Source of the DNA: Halopenitus malekzadehii
GTDB taxonomy: Archaea; Halobacteriota; Halobacteria; Halobacteriales; Haloferacaceae
NCBI RefSeq assembly: GCF_900108505.1
Contig: NZ_FNWU01000012.1
Span: forward strand, 1 to 46,391
Direction: 5' to 3'
DNA length: 46,391 nucleotides
Shown: piece by piece, positions 16,321 to 22,939 of the stretch
Layout of the letters: each line of letters starts with the position of its first letter
Position numbering within the stretch: position 1 is the first letter of the stretch
Program-made: the position numbers and the translations under genes
The notes under the pieces: generated by a model
The model's input: only the letters and a program-made list of their open reading frames with translations
Databases searched by the model: none
What the model was told of the DNA's origin: nothing

Positions 16321-16322
16321 CG

Positions 16323-16338
16323 GTAATTACGTAATTAC
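16323..16338. promoter_or_regulatory. Perfect 16-bp palindrome GTAATTACGTAATTAC (copy 2)
   Basis: A perfect palindrome of two GTAATTAC units just upstream of the ribbon-helix-helix gene start (16320). It overlaps the stop codon of the preceding 38-residue gene. It is a candidate operator. Confidence 0.5.
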
Positions 16339-16451
16339 TCCGTGTCGCGCTCGCGACAGTCCGAACAGCGCGGGCCGTTGTCCTCACGGCGAGCTCGTGC
16401 CGGCGGGTCGAACAGGTACGACGACCCGCAGCTGGTACAGGTCCAGCCCAT
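16335..16451 (-). CDS. 38-residue zinc-ribbon microprotein
   Basis: The protein starts MGWTCTSCGSSYLFDPPARA and ends CSDCRERDTE, with CxxC pairs at residues 5-8 and 29-32, sufficient for one zinc ribbon. ATG 16451 overlaps the stop of the upstream membrane protein (TGATG coupling). It ends inside the GTAATTAC palindrome. It is a good candidate for an overlooked microprotein. Confidence 0.7.
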   Translation of the reverse strand: MGWTCTSCGSSYLFDPPARARREDNGPRCSDCRERDTE

Positions 16452-16759
16452 CAGTGTGACGTCGACTCTGACAGGTCGTCCGCCGTCGGGGGATCATCGG
16501 TGTGCTTCTCGATGTAGACCCACGTTGCACAGCCGAGCAAGGTGAACAAGATGTTCGCGGCCACCGCGAACGACTCGGCCAGCGTCGGCGACGCGAGCAC
16601 CGTCGACGATGATGCGAGGATCAGCGCCGAGCCGATCAAGAACGTGCCGATCACGTACTTCGCGTGAACCCGTTTCGGATGGATCAGCTCGAACCAGATC
16701 GCCGCCCCGACCCACACGGAGCCCGCGACCATCCCCAGCGTGTTGACGAGACTACTCAT
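16451..16759 (-). CDS. Three-helix membrane protein, holin-like
   Basis: A 102-residue protein starting MSSLVNTLGMVAGSVWVGAA (ATG 16759); a longer frame to 16828 adds 23 polar residues overlapping the upstream gene. Hydrophobic segments include LGMVAGSVWVGAAIWFELI, YVIGTFLIGSALILASSSTV and FAVAANILFTLLGCATWVYI, giving three membrane helices and a charged C-terminus. With the neighbouring two-helix protein it resembles a holin/antiholin pair. No endolysin is evident, so the role in archaeal lysis is inference. Confidence 0.65.
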   Translation of the reverse strand: MSSLVNTLGMVAGSVWVGAAIWFELIHPKRVHAKYVIGTFLIGSALILASSSTVLASPTLAESFAVAANILFTLLGCATWVYIEKHTDDPPTADDLSESTSH

Positions 16760-16964
16760 CCTTGTTCCCCCCGACCGTGATGCCCGGGATCTGTTCGAGC
16801 AGTTTGTCCAGCCCGAGGAGCGTCCCAACGAGCGTGAGCAGTATTACCTTGTCCTCGACGCTGAGCGTCACTCCCGCATCGACCGTGTCTGCGACCACGA
16901 GCCCCAAGAACACGAGCAGTGTCGCGAGCCCGCCGATCGCTTTGATCTGTCTGCGAAGTCTCAT
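16752..16964 (-). CDS. Two-helix membrane protein, holin-like
   Basis: A 70-residue protein beginning MRLRRQIKAIGGLATLLVFL. It has a basic N-terminus, one helix (GGLATLLVFLGLVVADTVDA), a second near DKVILLTLVGTLLGLDKLLE and a polar tail. It overlaps the next membrane gene by 8 bp. The size, two helices and charged ends match small phage holins. An overlapping frame (16756-16968) is Arg/Ser-rich and rejected. Confidence 0.65.
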   Translation of the reverse strand: MRLRRQIKAIGGLATLLVFLGLVVADTVDAGVTLSVEDKVILLTLVGTLLGLDKLLEQIPGITVGGNKDE

Positions 16965-17003
16965 TCATAGCTCTCTAGGTAACGATGAACCGCACTGCAA
17001 ACG

Positions 17004-17045
17004 ACCGTCTCCGGGCCTCGAACCCGGACGGGTGCCACCAACGGT
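17004..17045 (-). other. tRNA-like minihelix (acceptor stem plus T-arm), second copy
   Basis: On the minus strand ACCGTTG (17045-17039) pairs over six of seven positions with AGACGGT (17010-17004). It stacks on a T-arm with stem CCGGG/CCCGG and loop TTCGAGG (17027-17011). The 42-nt element is a tRNA top half only. It lies upstream of the holin-like genes on the transcribed strand. Outer bases ACTGC and GCAGT can close it further. Confidence 0.5.
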
Positions 17046-17065
17046 TTCCTCAACTCCAGCCCGCA

Positions 17066-17082
17066 GTAATTACCGTAATTAC
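17066..17082. promoter_or_regulatory. GTAATTAC double motif (copy 3)
   Basis: GTAATTACCGTAATTAC contains two GTAATTAC units separated by a single C. It includes the stop codon of the 63-residue gene and is 100 bp upstream of the holin-like genes. Confidence 0.4.
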
Positions 17083-17270
17083 TCTCCGAGACCACGATCG
17101 TCGACGTCGGCAGCGTCCACCCAGAAGTGGCGGCCATCAACGCGAACACGCAGCAGTATCCGCGCCCCGGCGATCGTCGCGACCATCCGCTCATCGACCA
17201 CCTCACCGACCATCTGGGTCGTCCCTGCACCGAGGGGTCGGCACCGAACCGTTGAGCCAGTGGTACTCAT
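17079..17270 (-). CDS. Small beta protein, unknown
   Basis: A 63-residue protein starting MSTTGSTVRCRPLGAGTTQM and ending VDAADVDDRGLGE. It has repeated short strands (VATIAGARILLRVRVDGRHF) and may be a small barrel. ATG 17270 overlaps the upstream stop by 4 bp; a longer frame to 17507 is an antisense-like Arg-rich extension. No family recognised. Confidence 0.6.
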   Translation of the reverse strand: MSTTGSTVRCRPLGAGTTQMVGEVVDERMVATIAGARILLRVRVDGRHFWVDAADVDDRGLGE

Positions 17271-17980
17271 CGGTTGACTCCAGGCCCGTACAGTGCGTAG
17301 CCGATTATGAACCGCCAGTCGCGCCAGGACTCTCGAGCGGCGCCGAGGAATCGATCTTTCAGCGCCGCGTTCGCATCGACCTGGTCCGGACCGATCGCGT
17401 TGTCCTGGACGAGCGCGACGAGACATCGCCACAACGACGGTAGGATCGACTCGATTTCGACGTCCTCGAGGACTTCGTGTCGTTCCGAGAGATCGACGTT
17501 CCCGCACTTACACCCCCATTTCGTCCGTTCGAGACGTTGGTACGGATCCCCGCTGTCGACGTCGTCGACGACAAGCGTAGTGTTCTCCGTCCGGTACTGA
17601 TAGCCGATCGCGCTGTCGGTCGCTGTTGGTCGAGCGTGACGACACTCCGTCGCGTCAAGTGTTATTTCTCCATCGCCGTTCGTGAGCACGGCGCCGTTCG
17701 CGAGCGCTACGTCCATCGGCGATGAACCGCGATCGACCCAGTCCTCACTCGGCGCCGAGGTTGTCTTCACCCGTTGGAAGCACGTCGCGCAGAAGCGGTG
17801 ATCCGACTTGATCTGTTGGAGTGCTGACTTACCTTTGTGCCGATAATAACAGTCAGTAGAACAGAAAGAGCTGTTGACACCCGTTCCCTCAGTAAAAACG
17901 TCATCACAGGCGTCGAATCCGCAGTCGTACTCGGATTCGCTAGACTCGTGACTCTGTGGCGTTGGTGATTTTGCCGACAT
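17267..17980 (-). CDS. Cys-rich multi-zinc-site protein, unknown
   Basis: A 237-residue protein beginning MSAKSPTPQSHESSESEYDC. Cysteines fall in several groups: CGFDACDD, SFCSTDCYYRHKGK (a Cys-Cys-His finger), RFCATCFQRVK, ECRHARP and KWGCKCGNVDLSERHE. This suggests at least two zinc sites. It seems to head the late operon, separated from the upstream gene by a 233-bp gap that carries a 19-bp palindrome. Such a position suits a late transcription regulator, but that is inference only. Confidence 0.65.
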   Translation of the reverse strand: MSAKSPTPQSHESSESEYDCGFDACDDVFTEGTGVNSSFCSTDCYYRHKGKSALQQIKSDHRFCATCFQRVKTTSAPSEDWVDRGSSPMDVALANGAVLTNGDGEITLDATECRHARPTATDSAIGYQYRTENTTLVVDDVDSGDPYQRLERTKWGCKCGNVDLSERHEVLEDVEIESILPSLWRCLVALVQDNAIGPDQVDANAALKDRFLGAARESWRDWRFIIGYALYGPGVNR

Positions 17981-18213
17981 AGTAGACTAACAGCGCCCGC
18001 CGCTCTCAACGACGGACCACGGTTGACTCGACCATACGCCGTCCACCGAATTGGCTTCGATGGCGGAGCTCCCCGACGCCCACGCAGTCCGTGGCCACCG
18101 GTGGAGTGGTACTCCGACCAACGTGCTGATGGCACTTAACGAGGGGAGACGTTGACACTTAGTGTCAACAAAATCACTCTCAAAACGGTGAAATAAACCC
18201 ACCGGCGGAGTGA
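17981..18213. promoter_or_regulatory. Late-operon leader region with 19-bp palindrome at 18151-18169
   Basis: This 233-bp gap has no convincing gene. At 18151 it holds GTTGACACTTAGTGTCAAC, two 9-base arms around a single T. Minus-strand TTTATTTC near 18190 could serve as a TATA element for the late operon, with the palindrome as operator just downstream. Confidence 0.5.
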
Positions 18214-19422
18214 TCACCTCTCTCGCGGTGGTCCACCCCCATCCGCAGCTGCATCCTCGCCTGCAGCTGACAGCGTCTCGAGGTCCGCCCCGGGGCCCTG
18301 TGTCGCTCCGTAATCAGCCACCGTCGTCTCCGTCGTCTCGTCGAGGAGACTATCTGCATCCGCATCGCGATACGCGATGATCTCCTCGAAGAGTTCCGGC
18401 TCTCCCTCTCCGAGTTGCTGCAGATCGACGCGCAGTGACGCGTTGGTCCTGCTGCGGGAGATCTCGATGCCCGGTATCGACAGCGCTGCTTCTTCCATCA
18501 ACGACAGCGTTGTCGAGCGTGTGACTGCGTCCTCGAGGACATCCGCCTGGATCTCCGCCGCCCGCACTGACACCTTCCCGGACGAACGGTTCCCCGCTCG
18601 GCGACCGAGCACGAGCCGGATCCGGCGGACTCGCTGCTCGCGTTCCAGCTGGTCGACCGGCCGGCGGACCTCCACCGGAACACCGTCGGGCGCGATCTCG
18701 TCGGCGACGTGTTCCGGAACCCAGACCGTCTGGTCCTTGCTTGGGTTCGCTTCCACTCCGGGATGCGGCTCGTATCCCAGCCGTTCGATGACCAGGTCAC
18801 GGTACCGCTCAAGCGTGGGGCCCGACGCCCGTCGGCCACGACCCGCTATCTCGTGGATCTCCGCGTTCAACTCGTCATCCGTGAACTGATCGTCAGTACT
18901 CGGCGCAAGCCGTTGACAGATGACGATCGTGTTCCGATCCACCTTCGAGAGACCTCCCTCTTCAGTGTCCTCATCAATGAACGTCAGCATTCCCTCAGCA
19001 TCGTCGATAACGCGATCGAGTTTCCGCTCGAGGCGGCCGGCACGACCACCGTCTCGACGGACCTGGATCGCCCGGGCGAACGCAACCCCGAATGTGTCCT
19101 CACTCTCGTTCGCCGCTTTGCGGAACTCGTCTTTAACCCACTCGTCCACACGGACCGTCACACGAGTGGTGGACTGCTGGTGAAGCCGCGAGGAATTTTT
19201 TTCTTTGAACGGGTCTGGAGTCCGCCCCGCCGCGTTGACAAGCCGATCGACGCGGTCCTCGACATCGCCGTAGCCGTCTGCGTCAGCGTACTCCCGCATT
19301 GCCGCCTCCGCTTCACGGCCGAGGTAGCCCTCCAGACCGTCGAATTTCTTTTCGACGTATTCACGGAATGATTCCCACTCGTCTGCCGGCACCTGCCAGT
19401 CGACCATCACAGTGTCACGCAT
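18214..19422 (-). CDS. Haloarchaeal plasmid/virus-type DNA-binding protein, unknown role
   Basis: A 402-residue protein starting MRDTVMVDWQVPADEWESFR at ATG 19422, with a Shine-Dalgarno-like GGGGGTGG upstream. The first ~70 residues (YVEKKFDGLEGYLGREAEAA and VEDRVDRLVNAAGRTPDPFK) resemble an N-terminal motif shared by haloarchaeal plasmid proteins. A second strand-helix (TRVTVRVDEWVKDEFRKAAN) looks like a ribbon-helix-helix. The C-terminal half is charged and helical and ends in an Ala/Glu-rich tail. It lies directly downstream of a hairpin cluster, so it may be a replication initiator or regulator of that region. I cannot name the family with confidence. Confidence 0.65.
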   Translation of the reverse strand: MRDTVMVDWQVPADEWESFREYVEKKFDGLEGYLGREAEAAMREYADADGYGDVEDRVDRLVNAAGRTPDPFKEKNSSRLHQQSTTRVTVRVDEWVKDEFRKAANESEDTFGVAFARAIQVRRDGGRAGRLERKLDRVIDDAEGMLTFIDEDTEEGGLSKVDRNTIVICQRLAPSTDDQFTDDELNAEIHEIAGRGRRASGPTLERYRDLVIERLGYEPHPGVEANPSKDQTVWVPEHVADEIAPDGVPVEVRRPVDQLEREQRVRRIRLVLGRRAGNRSSGKVSVRAAEIQADVLEDAVTRSTTLSLMEEAALSIPGIEISRSRTNASLRVDLQQLGEGEPELFEEIIAYRDADADSLLDETTETTVADYGATQGPGADLETLSAAGEDAAADGGGPPRER

Positions 19423-19445
19423 CGGTGACCACCCCCTCGCTGGCC

Positions 19446-19464
19446 TCACAGCACCCTGCTGTGA
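19446..19464. repeat. Inverted repeat 1 of hairpin cluster
   Basis: TCACAGCA and TGCTGTGA are separated by CCC. The same arms recur at 19489-19507. It lies 24 bp upstream of the DNA-binding protein start, so it may be an operator or a translation-blocking hairpin. Confidence 0.7.
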
Positions 19465-19488
19465 GTCGGGGGTCTAGAACCCACCCAC

Positions 19489-19507
19489 TCACAGCAACCT
19501 GCTGTGA
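19489..19507. repeat. Inverted repeat 2 of hairpin cluster
   Basis: TCACAGCA-ACC-TGCTGTGA, the same arms as the repeat at 19446 with one changed spacer base. The conserved arms with a varying spacer suggest selection for the arms. Confidence 0.7.
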
Positions 19508-19512
19508 GGCAG

Positions 19513-19538
19513 GGGAGGGGGTCCGCGGACCCCCTCCC
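19513..19538. repeat. Perfect 26-bp palindrome
   Basis: A perfect palindrome centred on CCGCGG, with outer G-rich and C-rich arms. It can form a very stable hairpin or cruciform, and a strong RNA hairpin in either transcript. Confidence 0.75.
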
Positions 19539-19539
19539 A

Positions 19540-19558
19540 GAACTCGCGAAGCGAGTTC
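19540..19558. repeat. Inverted repeat 4 of hairpin cluster
   Basis: GAACTCGC and GCGAGTTC separated by GAA, giving an 8-bp stem with a tight 3-base loop. Confidence 0.7.
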
Positions 19559-19579
19559 CTGCGTAATCGCCAGCGAGAA

Positions 19580-19619
19580 CCTGCCTACGGCAGGATAGGG
19601 GGGTGACGGGGCACCCCCC
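19580..19619. repeat. Inverted repeats 5 and 6 of hairpin cluster
   Basis: CCTGCC-TAC-GGCAGG (19580-19594) is followed after three bases by GGGGGGTG-6 nt-CACCCCCC (19598-19619). With the four repeats before them they make six consecutive stems in 174 bp. Confidence 0.7.
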
Positions 19620-19628
19620 ACGGACACC

Positions 19629-19787
19629 TCAGCACCAGCTTTCAAAGAAAAAAAATCTGTAGAGAGGGGCGGCGTGATCTGCGGGCTGTTCGACGGGGAG
19701 ATCGAGACGGTCGTGGTTGGTTCCTGCGTGGACATCGTACTCTTGCTCGTCGAGCTGCTCGAAGCGGAGCTCGTGACGCTGGTCCAC
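19629..19787 (-). CDS. Possible 52-residue acidic protein
   Basis: A GTG start at 19787 gives VDQRHELRFEQLDEQEYDVH, ending in FFFFESWC. The Asp/Glu/Gln-rich composition with high GC at third positions is typical of haloarchaeal coding sequence, and a purine-rich GAGAGG lies just upstream. It is upstream of the hairpin cluster. An overlapping frame (105 residues from ATG 19732, ending at 19415) is also open through the hairpins. Neither is certain. Confidence 0.35.
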   Translation of the reverse strand: MDQRHELRFEQLDEQEYDVHAGTNHDRLDLPVEQPADHAAPLYRFFFFESWC

Positions 19788-19865
19788 CGACCTCTCTCGA
19801 GGCCACACGCGAGTTGGACAGACCCACCGCTATCTATGGCGGTAAGCTTATGTTCCGAGCGTGTA

Positions 19866-19938
19866 CAGAAACAGGTACGCTCACTCGGGTGACCTAATCT
19901 CTGGCAGGAGGAGGTCACCCGAGTTCGGCCTGTTTCTG
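19866..19938. repeat. Long bipartite inverted repeat
   Basis: An outer pair CAGAAACAGG/CCTGTTTCTG (19866-19875, 19929-19938) encloses a perfect inner pair CTCGGGTGACCT/AGGTCACCCGAG (19884-19895, 19912-19923) around a 16-nt loop. The 73-bp element is non-coding on either strand as far as I can see. It suits an origin-type cruciform, a regulatory RNA or a strong bidirectional terminator. The rest of the 19788-20031 gap holds no convincing gene. Confidence 0.7.
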
Positions 19939-20031
19939 AGGCGTGGGTTGTTTCGGGTAGCTTGTGCTCTATTGTTCCATCCTGTGCTGTCTTAAAACCC
20001 AACGACCGGACGACGAGATGTCTGACGCGCG

Positions 20032-20151
20032 TCATCCGATCACCCTCGCGAGGAACGTGCCGGCGATGACGACCCACGTGATGATGGCGACGACGATGAA
20101 CGCTCTCGCGAGTAGGGCGGTTGACGCCTCGAGGATCGTGAGATCGCTCAT
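20032..20151 (-). CDS. 39-residue single-pass membrane microprotein
   Basis: MSDLTILEASTALLARAFIV continues into a hydrophobic helix (VVAIITWVVIAGTFLARVIG). The start at 20151 is preceded by GGAGGTG, a good Shine-Dalgarno, and overlaps the upstream stop by 4 bp (ATGA). It is the last cistron before the hairpin region. It could be a superinfection-exclusion or membrane-anchoring peptide, but the role is unknown. Confidence 0.65.
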   Translation of the reverse strand: MSDLTILEASTALLARAFIVVAIITWVVIAGTFLARVIG

Positions 20152-20666
20152 CGCTCACCTCCGTCTGCTCGAGGTGCAATGTGGACTCCAGGACCTTCCC
20201 GGCAACCGACGCACTCGCCGTTTTGAAGCCACCGGCGATCGACGATCTCGCCGCACGTGTCACAGCGAAGGCTGTCCTTCTGCTCGGCGACGTCGACGAA
20301 CTCTTCGAGTGTCTCCGGGAGCTCGACGTGGTCTTCGCTACCGAGCCGAGAACCGCCGTCGGTTACCGGGGCTTCGAACTCACAGTAGTCACAAGAACTC
20401 CCGGGTTCAAGGAGAACTCTGTCAGCTGCAGACTCCTCACAGTTGTGGTCGATCATCCCGTCGTCGATCCGGCACTCGATACAGATATCGACGGATTCGT
20501 CGGGCCAGTGACCGTGTCTGTCGTCGTGGTCAATGCAGTCCTGACAGACTATCCCTCGGCTCATCTCCCATCCATCGTCGAGGCCGACGATGCGATTCGT
20601 GCATCTTTCAACGTCACATACAACGCCGATTTCTTGATCGACGTCGTCTCCGGATCCGTCACGCAT
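20148..20666 (-). CDS. Protein with three or more zinc-ribbon-like sites, unknown
   Basis: A 172-residue acidic protein starting MRDGSGDDVDQEIGVVCDVE. Cys pairs occur in CDVERCTN, CQDCIDHDDRHGH, CIECRIDDGMIDHNC, CDYCEF, CDTCGE and CVGC, so several zinc-binding knuckles are likely. It overlaps both neighbours in the early operon. Tandem ribbons of this type generally bind nucleic acids or other proteins. No named family. Confidence 0.7.
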   Translation of the reverse strand: MRDGSGDDVDQEIGVVCDVERCTNRIVGLDDGWEMSRGIVCQDCIDHDDRHGHWPDESVDICIECRIDDGMIDHNCEESAADRVLLEPGSSCDYCEFEAPVTDGGSRLGSEDHVELPETLEEFVDVAEQKDSLRCDTCGEIVDRRWLQNGECVGCREGPGVHIAPRADGGER

Positions 20667-21195
20667 CGTCGACCACTTCCAGAGACTCCACCGTCCCCCG
20701 ATCCTGCCACCGGTAGCGGGGCGGGTGGCGGATGTCGATACACGCTTTCACCGACGCAGTCACGGGGCCAGTCAGGCCTTCATCCGGGTCGATCTCCCGG
20801 GAGAGACACCACTTTGTCGCGGTGTCTGTGTTCTCAAGCGACACTTGTATCTGTCCTGGGAGTTGGTCCTCGGCTACATCTTCGGGCGGAAACGGCGGTT
20901 CCACGATCTTCGGCCCGACGGTCGCCTGATGCACACCGTCCGTATCGGATAGCTCGAACTCGGCTACGTCGCCGGACTCAACCCCTTCCAGTTGAGCAAC
21001 GTCTCCGAGTCTCTCGCCGCCGTCGGTGACGAGCTGCGAATCGTCGACGCTGTCTGGTCGAACAAACCGGCTGGTTTCGGGCGGCGACACCCAACACACT
21101 TTGCATCCCTCGGCGATGTGGGCCGGATCATCCACCGGCACTGACAGACTGCTGTCGGGGTATCGGCGGTCACACGTCGGGCACGTCCAGGTCAC
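20659..21195 (-). CDS. Zinc-ribbon protein, unknown
   Basis: A 178-residue protein beginning MTWTCPTCDRRYPDSSLSVP, with CPTC near the start and a further GCKVCW after about 22 residues forming one ribbon. The remainder is acidic and beta-rich (VHQATVGPKIVEPPFPPEDV; HPPRYRWQDRGTVESLEVVD). It shares the linker VTDGGERLGD with neighbouring genes of the operon, where TDGG-like linkers recur. The function is unknown. Confidence 0.65.
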   Translation of the reverse strand: MTWTCPTCDRRYPDSSLSVPVDDPAHIAEGCKVCWVSPPETSRFVRPDSVDDSQLVTDGGERLGDVAQLEGVESGDVAEFELSDTDGVHQATVGPKIVEPPFPPEDVAEDQLPGQIQVSLENTDTATKWCLSREIDPDEGLTGPVTASVKACIDIRHPPRYRWQDRGTVESLEVVDDA

Positions 21196-21779
21196 GCCGA
21201 CTCACCTCCATTGGATCGCTCAGTATCCGTGTCTACCGAACGGTACTCCTCGGGGAGACAGTCGGGGTGCCAGAACCGTTCATCCGGCGTCTTGTAGTAG
21301 GCTCGCGCCCTGTCGAACCGGATAGGCTCTCCGCACTCCTCGCACGGCGTCTGTTCAGTGCCGCTCGAGGACTGATCGACTCCGCCGTCAGTAACCACTC
21401 CGTCAGAATCCGGCGGCGACGGATCGTCTCCCACATCGTCTGGGTCCATGTGTTCAAGCTTGCTGCTGAGGCGCTCGTACTCGTCCACGCTGGTGCTCGG
21501 CTCCGGTTTCGGACCTCTCCGCTCGATCTCTTCGTCGGCCTTTGGCTCCGCATCTTGGAGCGCATCGAGGAAGGATCGAAGCGTCGACGTATGCGGATCG
21601 TACCCGTTGTACAGAATCCCGTTGAAACGATCCTTCTCGAACCCTGCCCGTCGGCTTAACTCGGCTTGTGATAGTCCGAGCTCGACACGCATCTCATCGA
21701 TCTCTCGAATGGTCGGGATTCTGAACATCTCCGGTTCGGGGCACTCTCGATCAGTATCGGTCGTAGATTGATCACCCAT
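21192..21779 (-). CDS. XRE-type HTH regulator with C-terminal zinc ribbon
   Basis: A 195-residue protein. Residues ~22-70 form a Cro/C1-type helix-turn-helix (REIDEMRVELGLSQAELSRR, AGFEKDRFNGILYNGYDPHT). An acidic linker leads to a zinc site with CEECGEPIRFDRARAYYKTP and HPDC. It is a plausible repressor or anti-repressor in the early operon. Fusion of XRE HTH and a ribbon is known in haloarchaea. It overlaps both neighbours. Confidence 0.75.
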   Translation of the reverse strand: MGDQSTTDTDRECPEPEMFRIPTIREIDEMRVELGLSQAELSRRAGFEKDRFNGILYNGYDPHTSTLRSFLDALQDAEPKADEEIERRGPKPEPSTSVDEYERLSSKLEHMDPDDVGDDPSPPDSDGVVTDGGVDQSSSGTEQTPCEECGEPIRFDRARAYYKTPDERFWHPDCLPEEYRSVDTDTERSNGGESA

Positions 21780-22059
21780 CGACGATCGCCTCCAACTCGT
21801 TAAGGATCGCTTCGACGTCGCGGGAGTCGTAGAAGCTGACTCCGGTTCGATCGTCTCGCCCAGTACGGATCATCAAGGCGTCACGGACGTGCTGGCGCGG
21901 TTGATCGGAGAGGTTCATTCCAAGCTTCTCAGACACGAGCCGGACCTCGCTCGCGAGCAGCTGCTTGTGTCCGCAACCCTCCCCATATCGGTCCGGGTCC
22001 GTTCCAACGTGTTGCGCAATCTCGGCTTTCATCTCGTGGAGTTCCCTGACTCCACTCAT
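21772..22059 (-). CDS. Small helical protein, unknown
   Basis: A 95-residue protein beginning MSGVRELHEMKAEIAQHVGT. It is helical with a central CGHKQLLASEVRLVSEKLGM and a C-terminal DSRDVEAILNELEAIVDG. It overlaps the HTH gene by 8 bp and the next gene by 4 bp. Function unknown. Confidence 0.6.
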   Translation of the reverse strand: MSGVRELHEMKAEIAQHVGTDPDRYGEGCGHKQLLASEVRLVSEKLGMNLSDQPRQHVRDALMIRTGRDDRTGVSFYDSRDVEAILNELEAIVDG

Positions 22060-22802
22060 CGACGATCGCCTCCATCGAGGCCGTCCGAGGATTGATCGAC
22101 CCCACCGTCAGTCGCGAAGTCGTCGAGTGACTCGTTGTTCTCCTTGCGCTCTTCGAGCTGCTCCTGTTCGCGAACAGCCTTCGGCTTCTCCCCGGTCTCC
22201 GGGACGATCTCCTCGATGCGCTCTTCCAATTCACCGGCGTGGTACGCCTGGAGTGCCTCGGCCACGGCGGCCATGAGGTCACTCCGATCGGGCTCGATCC
22301 GACTGAACACTTCCATGCCGGCGACTTCAAGCGTCCATTCGAGCTTCTCGTCCTCCGGGTTTCGACGCGACACTTCGTCCGGATTGGCTGTCTCGAGACG
22401 CAGGAAGGCGTACTCGCCGTGGTCACGGCGAAGATCACCGAACGTTTCGAACGGATCGTTGATCGTGGGATTGTCCTTCAGCGCCTCGAGGATGCTGTCG
22501 TCGAACTCGTGTCCCTCGCCGACGTCGCCGAAGTACTCCCACCAGCCGCCGCCTTCGGGATCCTTGAACACCCATCCGCCGGGAACCGGCCAGGAATCGG
22601 GCCCACGGTACCGCGTCCAGTCGTGCTTCGCGGCCCAGTCCCCCTCCGGGGGATCCCGACGGTTGATGGTGCCGAGTCGGTGACCTTCCTTGCAGCCGTC
22701 TTCGTGCTCGACGTCGTCGACCGTCTCGCCAACGCACCCGCAGCCTCGACACTGAACGTCGCCGCCGATGACGTCCTCGGACCAACTAGGTGTTCGCGTC
22801 AT
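22056..22802 (-). CDS. Zinc-ribbon plus helical protein, unknown
   Basis: A 248-residue protein starting MTRTPSWSEDVIGGDVQCRG at ATG 22802, which overlaps the preceding 46-residue gene by 4 bp; a longer frame to 22952 overlaps that gene and is rejected. It has a CRGCGCVGE motif and DGCKEGH (one zinc site), a Trp-rich middle (GGWVFKDPEGGGWWEYFGDV) and a charged helical C-terminus ending in the TDGGVDQSS-type linker. Function unknown. Confidence 0.6.
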   Translation of the reverse strand: MTRTPSWSEDVIGGDVQCRGCGCVGETVDDVEHEDGCKEGHRLGTINRRDPPEGDWAAKHDWTRYRGPDSWPVPGGWVFKDPEGGGWWEYFGDVGEGHEFDDSILEALKDNPTINDPFETFGDLRRDHGEYAFLRLETANPDEVSRRNPEDEKLEWTLEVAGMEVFSRIEPDRSDLMAAVAEALQAYHAGELEERIEEIVPETGEKPKAVREQEQLEERKENNESLDDFATDGGVDQSSDGLDGGDRR

Positions 22803-22939
22803 AACGCGATCCCCTCCCAGCGCTCTGCCGTCGTCTCGAGATCGTGGGCGATCTCGCGCAGGTCGTCCGGATCGAGGTCGCTCTCGTGGCGTCGGATGAC
22901 CGCGTTGATCTCCTCGCGGGCGGACGTATCGTTGCTCAT
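22799..22939 (-). CDS. 46-residue helical microprotein
   Basis: MSNDTSAREEINAVIRRHES continues to WEGIAL, with ATGA overlaps to both neighbours. It is a short amphipathic helical protein (DPDDLREIAHDLETTAERWE). The coupling and codon use make it convincing despite its size. No function assigned. Confidence 0.65.
   Translation of the reverse strand: MSNDTSAREEINAVIRRHESDLDPDDLREIAHDLETTAERWEGIAL

Noticed and set aside
17987-18217. 76-codon minus-strand frame in the late leader
   Set aside because: It has poor codon use, no Shine-Dalgarno, and includes the palindromic operator; the gap is better explained as regulatory.
19415-20263. 282-codon minus-strand frame across the hairpin region
   Set aside because: It runs through part of two convincing small genes and several inverted repeats with Ser/Arg-rich content. 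Only sub-frames (from 19732 or 19787) are kept as uncertain.
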